A stretch of 60,066 bases of DNA, taken from positions 1 to 60,066 of the forward strand of contig NZ_JAGINQ010000032.1 of assembly GCF_017876165.1 (NCBI RefSeq), read 5' to 3'. Shown here one piece after another: positions 34,810 through 42,170 of this stretch. The notes beneath the pieces were generated by a model. It searched no databases. It was not told where the DNA came from and worked only from the letters and a program-made list of their open reading frames with translations. The DNA is from Azospirillum soli. GTDB taxonomy: Bacteria; Pseudomonadota; Alphaproteobacteria; Azospirillales; Azospirillaceae. Numbering within the stretch: the first letter of the stretch is position 1; every line of letters starts with the position of its first letter. The translations under genes and the position numbers were made by a program.

Positions 34810-35674
34810 GCTCGAACGCACCAGCGCCCGCATCCTGGACAAGGCGGCCCAGCGCGGCGGCGACGCCCTGTTCGGGCTTTCGGCCGATTTCCCGCGGCTG
34901 ATCGAGGTCGATCTGAACCGCGTGCACCCCAACCCTGACCAGCCGCGCCGCCACTTCGACGAACAGTCGTTGCAGGAGCTGGCGAACTCCATCGCGCGGC
35001 ATGGGCTGAAGCAGCCGGTGCTGGTCCAGGACATCGGCGACGGCGACTACCAGCTGATCGCCGGCGAGCGGCGCCTGCGGGCCTGCGCGCTGGCCGGGCG
35101 CGAGACCATCTTCGCGATCGTCAGCGACGGCGATCCGGACGAGCTGGCGCTGATCGAGAACATCCAGCGCGTGGACCTCGACGCCTTGGAGCTGGCCCGC
35201 GCCTTCGCCCGCCTGATCGAGCGGCACGAGTACACGCACGAGGCGCTGGGGCAGGTCATCGGCCGCAGCCAGGCGGAGGTGACGCGCACCCTGTCGCTGC
35301 TGCGTCTGCCCGATGACATCATCGCTGAGTTTGAAACACGCTACCGTTCGGTGCCGAAAAGCATCCTGACGGAGATCGCGGCGGTGGACGATCCGGAGGC
35401 GCAACGTCGCCTGTGGGACGCCATCAAGGACGGCGGCACCGTCAAAGCCCTACGCGAAGCCAAGCGTGCCCAAGTCGCCGGTGCGGCCGAGAAGGGCGAG
35501 GCCAAGGCGCCCCCTCCCCCAGTCCTGCGCTTGGTTTCGGCGGTTCAGCGCATCGCGCGCGATTTCGACCGTGTCGATGTCAGCGAACTGCGCGCCCACC
35601 GCAAGCAGTTGGACGACGCGCAATGGCAGGAACTCCGCCGCCTGCACGCGCTTCTGGACCAGCTTTTGGCGTGA
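34799..35674 (+). CDS. parB: Partition protein ParB
   Basis: A 291-residue ParB/Spo0J-family CTPase and centromere-binding protein. The N-terminal domain has VHPNPDQPRRHFD, then LIAGERRLRACALAG (the GERR motif). A helix-turn-helix follows (THEALGQVIGRSQAEVTRTLSLLRLP), and the C-terminal region is probably for dimerisation. The start overlaps the end of parA. A Rep iteron copy lies inside the gene at 35322-35337 and encodes residues 176-180 (AEFET), just after the HTH. A hairpin follows about 45 bp after the stop. Confidence 0.94.
   Translation: MSRKLERTSARILDKAAQRGGDALFGLSADFPRLIEVDLNRVHPNPDQPRRHFDEQSLQELANSIARHGLKQPVLVQDIGDGDYQLIAGERRLRACALAGRETIFAIVSDGDPDELALIENIQRVDLDALELARAFARLIERHEYTHEALGQVIGRSQAEVTRTLSLLRLPDDIIAEFETRYRSVPKSILTEIAAVDDPEAQRRLWDAIKDGGTVKALREAKRAQVAGAAEKGEAKAPPPPVLRLVSAVQRIARDFDRVDVSELRAHRKQLDDAQWQELRRLHALLDQLLA
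35322..35337 (+). repeat. Dispersed iteron inside parB
   Basis: TCGCTGAGTTTGAAAC differs from the best origin iteron by two bases. It lies in frame so that it reads Ala-Glu-Phe-Glu-Thr (residues 176-180 of ParB). Confidence 0.6.
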
Positions 35675-35682
35675 TCCGGATC

Positions 35683-35698
35683 ACGCTGATTTTGAAAC
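35683..35698 (+). repeat. Dispersed iteron after parB
   Basis: ACGCTGATTTTGAAAC is identical to the origin copy at 33464-33479. It lies 8 bp after the parB stop and ahead of the hairpin at 35721. Confidence 0.75.
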
Positions 35699-35720
35699 GT
35701 TCCGGTCTTTAGACCATCGT

Positions 35721-35768
35721 CTCATGGCGGGACCGCCGCCATGAGCGCAAGCTGACTGCCCTTTTTTT
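35721..35768 (+). terminator. Candidate terminator after parAB
   Basis: CTCATGGCGG (35721-35730) pairs perfectly with CCGCCATGAG (35736-35745) around a 5-bp loop. A run of seven T (35762-35768) follows, but 16 bp after the stem, so termination efficiency is uncertain. Confidence 0.5.
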
Positions 35769-35782
35769 AAAGGAGCGGCGGT

Positions 35783-36229
35783 ATGACAGTGCGCGTTGCA
35801 TCGGCTGCGATCTTTTTGGTCGCCCTCGGCCTCGCCGGCCCTGTCCGCGCGGACCTGCAAGGCCGTGACGAGGCAAGCACGCAGGCAGTGGAAAGCCTGG
35901 AGGCCTACGCCGCCTACAAAATGGGCCAATACGATCTCGCCCGCGAACGGTGGGAAGCACTGGCCGCCAAGGGCAACACCACGGCGATGATCAATCTGGC
36001 GAATCTGCACGCCCAGGGGCAGGGCGTGCCGCGCAATCCCGCCATGGCTCGATCCTGGACCCGCAAGGCGGCAGAGTTGGATGATGCCCGTGCGCAGTTC
36101 GAACTGGGGCTGGCCTATGAGCGGGGTGACGGGGTGGACCGCGATCTCGACGAGGCTGCCCGATGGCTTGGCCGAGCAGCGGAGCAGGGAAACGGCGAGG
36201 CGGCGGCGAGGCTCAAGGTGTTGCGTTAG
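35783..36229 (+). CDS. Secreted Sel1-repeat protein
   Basis: A 148-residue exported protein. A short Sec signal peptide (AAIFLVALGLAG, likely cleavage after VRA) precedes helical Sel1/TPR-like repeats: AMINLANLHAQGQGVPRNPAMA, then AQFELGLAYERGDGVDRDLDEAARW. Sel1 repeats bind other proteins; no catalytic part is present. GGAGCGG lies just before ATG 35783. It follows the parAB hairpin and has its own start region. Its last 17 bp overlap the convergent mug gene, so each gene's 3' end would need to be read through or terminated inside the other. Confidence 0.8.
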   Translation: MTVRVASAAIFLVALGLAGPVRADLQGRDEASTQAVESLEAYAAYKMGQYDLARERWEALAAKGNTTAMINLANLHAQGQGVPRNPAMARSWTRKAAELDDARAQFELGLAYERGDGVDRDLDEAARWLGRAAEQGNGEAAARLKVLR

Positions 36230-36746
36230 GACCGTCAATCACCCGCTTGACCTCGCGGAACCAGCGCAGCTTTTCCTCGAACGGCAGGCGGGCGAGCCCG
36301 CTTGGCGACGGGAGAACCACGTCGATGGCATCACCGAACAGGCTCGTCGGCTGCACGCCCCACTCCGCCCGGTCGAGGTCGGCCGCCGCCAGATAAACGC
36401 CCTTGCCGGTGTAGGCGATGACGCGCGGCCGGTAAGTTTGGATCAGGTCGCGCAGGCGCGGCACCCCACCCCGCAGTTCGGCGCGGCTGAGATCCGCCGC
36501 GCTTGGCGTCGTCCGCGCCACGAGGTTTGTCGAGCCAAGCCCGAAGCTCAACAACAGCCGGTCCTCCTCCGGCCGCAGCAGATGCGGCGTCAACTCCGCG
36601 GCGGCGAGTAGGCGCCAGAACTGGTTGCCCCGCCCCGCGTAATTGTGCCCGAGCGCCCCGGACCGGGTTCCCGGATTGAAGCCGACGAACAGGGCGTGCA
36701 GGTTCGGCGCGACAATGTCGGGGATAGGGCCTTGCATGAATTCCAT
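36213..36746 (-). CDS. mug: Mismatch-specific uracil/thymine DNA glycosylase (Mug)
   Basis: A 177-residue member of the uracil-DNA glycosylase superfamily, Mug/TDG type, removing U or T opposite G and some alkylated bases. The catalytic-loop region FVGFNPGTRSG contains the family's NPG motif, followed by NYAGRGNQFWRLL and NLVARTTPSAADLS. The second active-site motif is LPSPSGLAR, a variant of the usual LPNPSG-like loop. Start ATG 36746 is preferred; the frame continues to 36803 through an iteron (36760-36775), whose reverse complement would read Phe-Lys-Phe, and is unlikely to be coding. The iteron therefore sits in the mug promoter region. Confidence 0.86.
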   Translation of the reverse strand: MEFMQGPIPDIVAPNLHALFVGFNPGTRSGALGHNYAGRGNQFWRLLAAAELTPHLLRPEEDRLLLSFGLGSTNLVARTTPSAADLSRAELRGGVPRLRDLIQTYRPRVIAYTGKGVYLAAADLDRAEWGVQPTSLFGDAIDVVLPSPSGLARLPFEEKLRWFREVKRVIDGPNATP

Positions 36747-36759
36747 CTGAACAGAAACA

Positions 36760-36775
36760 ACGCTGAATTTGAAAC
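36760..36775 (+). repeat. Dispersed iteron upstream of mug
   Basis: An exact copy of ACGCTGAATTTGAAAC, identical to 33509-33524. It lies 14 bp upstream of the mug ATG (minus strand). Confidence 0.75.
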
Positions 36776-36924
36776 GCTGCCTGAGTGCCGAAGGTCGGAC
36801 CAAGCGTCAGCGCGTCCGGACCGACGAAAAAACATCAACACTTGCAGCGTATTACGGCGCAGATGATACCAATTTTTGGGTTTTCTTCCGGCACCGGGAG
36901 GAATGGCGAAACGCCGTCAGCCGG

Positions 36925-37389
36925 TCATTGCTCAGCGGTGCGGGATGCGTCGAGTGTGCCAGAGCGGGCCGGTTGACACAAGTGCGGCATCCCGGCGGGC
37001 TTCAGCGTTTCAAAAGCAGCGAAGCGCTTCACCGCCGTTTCGACGATGACGCGCACGCGGTCACGACACAGACCGTCCACCACGAAGGCCGCAACGCCGG
37101 CTTCGGCCGCATCGGCGATGGCACCCCGGTCGGCGCGGTCGGCGAACAGGACCACCGCGCAACGGCCCGACCGCGCCAGCCGGAACAGCGTCTCCAGCGT
37201 CGCGCGGTCGGGTGTGCCCAGCGTTGCAACAACAGCGTCGGGTGCTTGCGCCGAGACGCGGTCGCTCAGTTCGGAAAGGTCGTTGACGGTCGCGACCCTG
37301 ATGCCGCCAGTGGACAGTCCTTCCTCGACCAGACGGGTGCTGATCGTGTCGTGGCCGGCCAGAAGGATGCTCAGGGTCTTGTCCGTCAT
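36925..37389 (-). CDS. NasT-like receiver protein lacking the ANTAR domain
   Basis: The 154 residues resemble the receiver half of NasT, the nitrate-responsive antiterminator: TPDRATLETLFRLARSGR, VVLFADRADRGAIADAAEAGVAAFVVDGL and RVRVIVETAVKRFAAFETL. A normal NasT goes on for about 50 residues with an RNA-binding ANTAR domain; here the chain ends in an unrelated tail of about 25 residues (AGMPHLCQPARSGTLDASR). The usual phosphoacceptor Asp and N-terminal acidic pair are also not apparent. I found no ANTAR remnant in other frames downstream. It lies 4 bp after the nrtCD gene, at the end of the nrt operon. An iteron-like sequence overlaps the last homologous codons. Confidence 0.65.
   Translation of the reverse strand: MTDKTLSILLAGHDTISTRLVEEGLSTGGIRVATVNDLSELSDRVSAQAPDAVVATLGTPDRATLETLFRLARSGRCAVVLFADRADRGAIADAAEAGVAAFVVDGLCRDRVRVIVETAVKRFAAFETLKPAGMPHLCQPARSGTLDASRTAEQ
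37007..37021 (-). repeat. Iteron-like sequence in the nasT-like gene
   Basis: On the minus strand CGCTGCTTTTGAAAC differs from the origin form CGCTGATTTTGAAAC by one base. In the gene's frame it reads Ala-Ala-Phe-Glu-Thr, parallel to the other in-gene copies. Confidence 0.5.
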
Positions 37390-37393
37390 GCGC

Positions 37394-39058
37394 TCACGCT
37401 GCCTGTGCCGCCCCGTGTGGTCCGCCCTCCAGGAAGGACAGAAGCTCCTCCCGGTAGGCGTAGTAGCGGGGATGGTCGAGAAGGGTTTGCCGGGTCCGGG
37501 GGCGGGGGATGTCCACCTCCAGAATGTGGCCGATGCGGGCGTTGGGCCCGTTGCTCATCATCACGACGCGGTCGGCCAGCAGGATGGCCTCGTCCACGTC
37601 GTGGGTGACGCAGATGGCGGTGACCTGGGTGCGGGCCCAGACCTCCATCAGCACCTCCTGCAACTCCCAGCGGGTCAGGCTGTCGAGCATGCCGAAGGGC
37701 TCATCCAGCAGCAGCAGCTTGGGCGACAGCGCAAAGGCGCGCGCGATGCCGACGCGCTGCTTCATGCCGTTGGACAGCTCCGCCGCCTTCTTGTTCATGG
37801 AATCGCCAAGGCCGACGCGGGACAGGTAATACTGGACGATGTCCCGCCGCTCCGCCTTGCTGGCGTGCGGGTAGACGCGGTCCACGCCCAGCGCGACGTT
37901 CTCCGCCGCGGTCAGCCAGGGGAACAGGCTGGGGGCCTGGAAGACCACGGCGCGGTCGGGGCCGGCGCCGACCACCTCCTTGCCGTCCAGCACGATGCCG
38001 CCGGTGGTGACGTCGGCGAGGCCGGCGACCATGGACAGCACGGTGGATTTGCCGCAACCGGAATGCCCGATCAGCGACACGAACTCACCCCTGCGCATCT
38101 TCAAGTCGAAGCCGTCCACCACGGTCAAAGGCCCCTTCGGAGTGGCGAAGGTCTTGGTCACCTGGCTGAATTCCAGGTAACGCTCATCCACCACTTTGCT
38201 TGCCTGTTCCGCAATATACGAAGGCGGCGGCGGGTTGGATGTGATGGGGCGCACAGCCGGCAAGGAAATTCCATCCTCGGTGGTCGCGGCGGCGCGGGCG
38301 ACGCCGGCCTCCATCAGATAGGCGGTGACCTCGGACCGCAGCCGCTTGAAGGCCGGATCGTGGTTCACGGCGGTGCGGTCGCGCGGGCGCGGCAGATCCA
38401 CCGCGAAGGCGGGACCGAGCGTCGCCCCCGGACCCGGCGTCAGCGGGATGATGCGGTCGGCCAGCAGGATGGCTTCGTCCACGTCGTTGGTGATGAGGAC
38501 GACGGTCTTGCGGTCCTTGCGCCAGATCGCCTCGATCTCGTCCTGCAGCTTGGCGCGGGTCAGCGCGTCGAGCGCCGACAGCGGCTCGTCCAGCAGCAGC
38601 ACCTCCGGGCTCATGGCGAGTGCGCGGGCGAAGCCGACGCGCTGGCGCATGCCGCCCGACAGCTCCTTCGGGCGGCGGTCGGTGGCGTGGCCGAGACCGA
38701 CCGTCTCCACCGCCCGGCGGGTCAGGGCGCCGCGCTCCAACGCCCCCTTCGCCTTGTGCACGCTGTCCACCGCGAGCGCGACGTTTTCCCGAACGCTCAG
38801 CCACGGCATCAGGGAGTAGTTCTGGAAGACCAACCCCCGCTCCGGGCCGGGGCCGCGCACGGGCTTGCCGCGCATGGTCACCGTGCCCGTATCAGGATCT
38901 GCGAGGCCGCCGATCAGATTGACCAGCGTCGTCTTGCCGGAACCGGAGAAGCCGACGATGGCGACGAACTCCCCCTCCGCGATGGTCAGGTCGATGTCGC
39001 GCAGGACGCTGGTGGAGCCGTAGGACTTGGAGACGTTCTTGAGTTCCAGGATCGCCAT
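37394..39058 (-). CDS. Fused double ATP-binding subunit of nitrate ABC transporter (NrtC-NrtD)
   Basis: A 554-residue protein with two complete ABC ATPase domains. The first has Walker A GFSGSGKTT, signature LSGGMRQRV and LLLDEPLSALD. After a linker with a Pro-rich stretch (ITSNPPPPSY), the second has GHSGCGKST, a deviating signature LSNGMKQRV, and LLLDEPFGMLD with THDVDEA. In many nitrate transporters NrtC and NrtD are separate, and NrtC carries a C-terminal nitrate-binding domain; that domain is absent here. The fusion would supply both ATPase sites for NrtB. ATG 39058 follows AAGGAGA. It is the third gene of the nrtA operon. Confidence 0.9.
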   Translation of the reverse strand: MAILELKNVSKSYGSTSVLRDIDLTIAEGEFVAIVGFSGSGKTTLVNLIGGLADPDTGTVTMRGKPVRGPGPERGLVFQNYSLMPWLSVRENVALAVDSVHKAKGALERGALTRRAVETVGLGHATDRRPKELSGGMRQRVGFARALAMSPEVLLLDEPLSALDALTRAKLQDEIEAIWRKDRKTVVLITNDVDEAILLADRIIPLTPGPGATLGPAFAVDLPRPRDRTAVNHDPAFKRLRSEVTAYLMEAGVARAAATTEDGISLPAVRPITSNPPPPSYIAEQASKVVDERYLEFSQVTKTFATPKGPLTVVDGFDLKMRRGEFVSLIGHSGCGKSTVLSMVAGLADVTTGGIVLDGKEVVGAGPDRAVVFQAPSLFPWLTAAENVALGVDRVYPHASKAERRDIVQYYLSRVGLGDSMNKKAAELSNGMKQRVGIARAFALSPKLLLLDEPFGMLDSLTRWELQEVLMEVWARTQVTAICVTHDVDEAILLADRVVMMSNGPNARIGHILEVDIPRPRTRQTLLDHPRYYAYREELLSFLEGGPHGAAQAA

Positions 39059-39072
39059 GATCGGGGTCTCCT

Positions 39073-40161
39073 TCAGCGCGAGCCGGTGTGGGTGACGGCG
39101 GCCTGGAAGGCCAGCATGACGCGGTCGAGCAGGAAGCCGATCAGGCCGATGGTGAAGACGGCGACCATGATCCTGGCCAGCGAGGAGGAGGAGCCGTTCT
39201 GGAACTCGTCCCACACGAACTTGCCAAGGCCGGGGTTCTGCGCCAGCATCTCCGCCGCGATCAGCACCATCCAGCCCACGCCCAGCGACAGCCGCAGGCC
39301 GGTGAAGATGTAGGGCAGCGCCGAGGGCAGCACGAGGCGGCGGACCATCGTCGGGGCTGACAGTTGCAGCACCTTGCCGACGTTCATCAGGTCCTTGTCG
39401 ATGGACGACACGCCGACGGCGGTGTTGATCAGCGTCGGCCACAGAGAGCACAGCGTGACCGTGATGGCCGACGTCAGGAAGGACTTCTCGAAGGTCGGGT
39501 TGTCGCTGGAGATGGTGGCGCTGACCACCATGGTCACCAGCGGCAGCCACGCCAGCGGCGACACCGGCTTGAACAGCTGGATCAACGGGTTCATGGCGGC
39601 GTTGACGGTGCGCGACAGGCCGCAGGCCACGCCCAGCGGCACGGCGACCAGCGCGCCCAGCAGGAAGCCGGTGAAGACCGTTTTCAGGCTGGTCAGGATC
39701 TGATCGAGATAGGTGGGCTTGCCGGCGTAGGTGCGGGTCTTCACCTCCGCCGCCGGATCCTTCGCCAGGATCTCGGCGTTGCGCTTGGCCTGCCGTTCAT
39801 AGAAAGCGGCTTCCTTGGCGCGTTCCGCCCGGTGGTCGGCGTGGAGGTTGCCGACCTGCTCCCACACCTGCGCCGGGCCGGGGATGGCGCCCAGGCTGGT
39901 GTTCACCTGCGGGGCCAGCCACGCCCAGGCGGCGATGAACAGCAGGATCGCGGTCAGCGGCACGCCCAGCTGGCGCCACAGCTCCAATCCCTGCTGGCGC
40001 GGGTTCTCGCCCGCCGCCATGCGCAGGATGGGGCCGAGCCAGCCGAGCCCGATGATCTGCAAGGTGCCGGCGGCGCGGTTCAGGGCGTGGATGCGGCGGG
40101 CCTTGCGCTGGGCGCGCAGGGCGTCGGAGGACGTGCCGGCGGTATCGGTGACGCTCGTCAT
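39073..40161 (-). CDS. nrtB: Nitrate ABC transporter permease
   Basis: A 362-residue inner-membrane permease of the NrtB/CmpB/SsuC type. A cytoplasmic N-terminus and a first helix (LTAILLFIAAWAWLA) are followed by a long periplasmic insert of about 85 residues rich in charges. Then come about five helices, with the cytoplasmic loop LPSALPYIFTGLRLSLGVGW that docks the ATPase. SPLAWLPLVTMVV is typical of the family. It would carry nitrate or nitrite through the membrane with NrtA and the fused ATPase. ATG 40161 is chosen because the frame upstream enters a palindromic repeat. It is 14 bp before nrtCD and 167 bp after nrtA. Confidence 0.9.
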   Translation of the reverse strand: MTSVTDTAGTSSDALRAQRKARRIHALNRAAGTLQIIGLGWLGPILRMAAGENPRQQGLELWRQLGVPLTAILLFIAAWAWLAPQVNTSLGAIPGPAQVWEQVGNLHADHRAERAKEAAFYERQAKRNAEILAKDPAAEVKTRTYAGKPTYLDQILTSLKTVFTGFLLGALVAVPLGVACGLSRTVNAAMNPLIQLFKPVSPLAWLPLVTMVVSATISSDNPTFEKSFLTSAITVTLCSLWPTLINTAVGVSSIDKDLMNVGKVLQLSAPTMVRRLVLPSALPYIFTGLRLSLGVGWMVLIAAEMLAQNPGLGKFVWDEFQNGSSSSLARIMVAVFTIGLIGFLLDRVMLAFQAAVTHTGSR

Positions 40162-40190
40162 GGTGTTTGTCTTTCCGTTCGGCGCGCGCT

Positions 40191-40311
40191 GCGGGCCCCC
40201 ACCCCGACCCTCCCCTATCTGCGGCGGGGGAGGGAGCTTGGGATGGCCCTCCCCGTCGAAGATGGGGGAGGGAGGGGACCCGCGCGTCAGCGCGGGGAGG
40301 GTGGGGGCTCG
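40191..40311. repeat. GC-rich palindromic intergenic repeat (REP-like), copy 1
   Basis: This element fills the gap between nrtA and nrtB. It starts GCGGGCCCCCACCCC and ends GGGGAGGGTGGGGGC, so its ends are inverted repeats, and it holds an inner hairpin CCCTCCCC (40208-40215) with GGGGAGGG (40227-40234). A shorter relative lies at 50572-50613. Such repeats may stabilise mRNA ends or attenuate transcription between nrtA and nrtB. Confidence 0.65.
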
Positions 40312-40328
40312 CGGCTGGCGCTTTGGTC

Positions 40329-41747
40329 TCATCCACCGATGGAGGGGGCGCCGACCAGTTGGCCGCCTTCGACCTTCTGCGGCCCCTTCAGGCCGATGGG
40401 CAGCTTGGACAGGTAGTCGTTGGGCTTGCGGCCGTCGTAGGCGATGCCGTCGATGAAGCCGTTGTCGACCGGCTTGTAGCCGTCGCTGGTCCAGGGGAAG
40501 TCGTTCGGATTGGCCTTGCCGTCCTCGACCAGCAGCTTGGCGGCCTTCAGGTAGATGTTCGGCTTGTAGACCTTGCGGGCGGTCTCGTCGTACCAGGCGT
40601 CCGGCTTGGCCTCGGCGATCTGGCCCCAGCGGCGCATCTGCGTCAGGTACCACACGGCGTCGGAGTAGAAGGGATAGGTCGCGTTGTAGCGGAAGAAGAC
40701 GTTGAAGTCGGGAACCGGCCGCTTGTCGCCCTTCTCATACTCGAAGGTGCCGGTCATGGAATTGGCGATGACCTTGGCATCGGCGCCGACATACTCGGAC
40801 TTCGCCAGGATCTTCACCGCCTCGGCGCGGTTGGCGTTGTTGTTCTCGTCCAGCCACATGGCGGCACGGATCAGCGCCTTGACCAAGGCCAGGTGCGTGT
40901 TCGGGTTCTTGGCCGCCCAGCCCTCGGTCACGCCGAAGACCTTTTCCGGGTTGTTCTTCCAGATCTCCAGGTCGGTGACGACCGGCACGCCGATGCCCTT
41001 CATCACGGCCTGCTGGTTCCACGGCTCACCCACCGAGTAGCCGAAGATGGTGCCGGCCTCCAGCGTCGCCGGCATCTGCGGCGGCGGGGTGACGGACAGC
41101 AGCGCGTCAGCCTGGATCTGCCCCGACACGTCGGTCGGCGCGTAATAGCCGGGGTTGATGCCGCCGGCCGCCAGCCAGTAGCGAAGCTCGTAGTTGTGGG
41201 TGGAGACGGGGAAGACCATGCCCATGGTGAAGGGCTTGCCCGCCGCGCGGTACTCCGCGATCACCGGCTTCAGCGCGTCGGCCTTGATGGGGTGGACCGG
41301 CTTTCCGTCGGCACCCTTCGGGACGTGGGCCTTCATCTTCTCCCACACCTCGTTCGATACGGTGATGCCGTTGCCGTTCAGGTCCATGGAGAAGGCAGTG
41401 ACGACGTTCGCCTGGGTGCCGAAGCCGATGGTCGCACCCAGCGGCTGGCCGGCCAGCATGTGGGCGCCGTCCAGCTCGCCGGAGATGACGCGGTCGAGCA
41501 ACACCTTCCAGTTCGCCTGCGGCTCCAGCGTCACCGACAGGCCCTCGTCCTCGAAGAAGCCCTTTTCGGCGGCGATGGCCAGTGGGGCCATGTCGGTCAG
41601 CTTGATGAAGCCCAGCTTCAGCTGGTCCTTTTCGACGTTGAGCGGAGCGGCGTGGGCCATTTTTGTGATGGGGGCCATACCCATCGCCAGGGTGATGGCG
41701 GTCGCGGCCAGAAGGGCGGTGCGGGAAAAAGCGGGAATACGGATCAC
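40329..41747 (-). CDS. nrtA: Nitrate-binding protein of ABC transporter
   Basis: An exported substrate-binding protein of the NrtA/CmpA family, about 472 residues. A hydrophobic signal (FSRTALLAATAITLAMG) with likely cleavage after MAHA precedes the mature start LNVEKDQLKLGFIKLTD. Family marks include EDEGLSVTLEPQANWKVLLDRV and SMDLNGNGITV. It captures periplasmic nitrate for NrtB. GTG 41747 follows GGAG at good spacing; ATG 41783 would add 12 residues and cannot be excluded. It is the first gene of a minus-strand operon with a sigma-54 promoter about 75-100 bp upstream, and is divergent from nirB. Confidence 0.9.
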   Translation of the reverse strand: MIRIPAFSRTALLAATAITLAMGMAPITKMAHAAPLNVEKDQLKLGFIKLTDMAPLAIAAEKGFFEDEGLSVTLEPQANWKVLLDRVISGELDGAHMLAGQPLGATIGFGTQANVVTAFSMDLNGNGITVSNEVWEKMKAHVPKGADGKPVHPIKADALKPVIAEYRAAGKPFTMGMVFPVSTHNYELRYWLAAGGINPGYYAPTDVSGQIQADALLSVTPPPQMPATLEAGTIFGYSVGEPWNQQAVMKGIGVPVVTDLEIWKNNPEKVFGVTEGWAAKNPNTHLALVKALIRAAMWLDENNNANRAEAVKILAKSEYVGADAKVIANSMTGTFEYEKGDKRPVPDFNVFFRYNATYPFYSDAVWYLTQMRRWGQIAEAKPDAWYDETARKVYKPNIYLKAAKLLVEDGKANPNDFPWTSDGYKPVDNGFIDGIAYDGRKPNDYLSKLPIGLKGPQKVEGGQLVGAPSIGG

Positions 41748-41797
41748 GTCGGTCGCTCCATCTCTCGTGCCAAGCGAAGGCATTGGGCGAATGGGAT

Positions 41798-41821
41798 GGA
41801 CGCACCGCCGATGGCGCGTCC
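41798..41821 (-). promoter_or_regulatory. Leader hairpin before nrtA
   Basis: GGACGC (41798-41803) pairs with GCGTCC (41816-41821), with further GCC/GGC pairs inside, in the expected 5' leader of nrtA. It may be a remnant of a NasT-type antitermination leader or a simple mRNA hairpin. A second hairpin and terminator, expected for a full NasT target, are not evident. Confidence 0.35.
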
Positions 41822-41834
41822 CGCCCTTCGTCTG

Positions 41835-41850
41835 GCAAGGACCATGCCAA
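41835..41850 (-). promoter_or_regulatory. Sigma-54 promoter of nrtA operon
   Basis: On the minus strand TTGGCATGGTCCTTGC carries the -24 GG (41847-41848) and -12 GC (41835-41836) with exactly 10 bp between, matching the TGGCAC-N5-TTGC consensus with one mismatch. The start would be near 41823, 40 to 76 nt before nrtA. It implies control by RpoN and an activator such as NtrC. Confidence 0.75.
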
Positions 41851-41942
41851 AGGCTCTATCCGTGTCGGAAATCAGCCCCAAAGGCTTGGCGTGCGTGAGC
41901 GGACGCGGTTGAAGCGATGTTGACTTATTAGTACCTAGGTCG

Positions 41943-41957
41943 TTGTGCGCTGCACAA
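41943..41957. promoter_or_regulatory. Inverted repeat between the divergent nitrogen operons
   Basis: TTGTGC-GCT-GCACAA is a perfect 6-bp inverted repeat, 95 bp upstream of the nrtA -24 element and about 150 bp upstream of the nirB one. It is well placed for an enhancer-type activator. The spacing differs from the classic NtrC site (TGCACC-N5-GGTGCA), so NtrC binding is uncertain. Confidence 0.4.
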
Positions 41958-42108
41958 ATTGTCAGCTTTCGGACCGATTTTTGTTCGAAGCTCGACAAAA
42001 GGGCCTGTCGTGATTGCGACACAATGGCCCCTGACCAGCTATGGGTATGACCTGGAAAGCGCGAAACTCCGCCATTTCGGATCGTGTATCATCCCTTGGT
42101 GCCGGTTC

Positions 42109-42123
42109 TGGCACGGCCCTTGC
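42109..42123 (+). promoter_or_regulatory. Sigma-54 promoter of nirB operon
   Basis: TGGCACGGCCCTTGC matches the sigma-54 consensus fully at TGGCAC and TTGC, with -24 GG at 42110-42111 and -12 GC at 42122-42123, 10 bp apart. The start would be near 42135, giving a leader of about 36 nt, too short for a NasT-type antitermination leader. Confidence 0.82.
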
Positions 42124-42170
42124 CAGAAGGTCTGGACTTCCCCGGACAGGCTCGGACGAGGGCACATGGC

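Noticed and set aside
37046..39313. Long plus-strand open frame (755 aa) opposite nrtCD
   Set aside because: It is antisense to two well-conserved ABC domains and has the His/Arg/Gly/Gln-rich look of a shadow.
40167..41912. Plus-strand open frame (581 aa) opposite nrtA
   Set aside because: Antisense of a clear nitrate-binding protein; no ribosome site and no recognisable domain.
42124..42170. NasT-type antitermination leader before nirB
   Set aside because: Only about 36 nt separate the sigma-54 start from the ATG, too short for the two hairpins and terminator.
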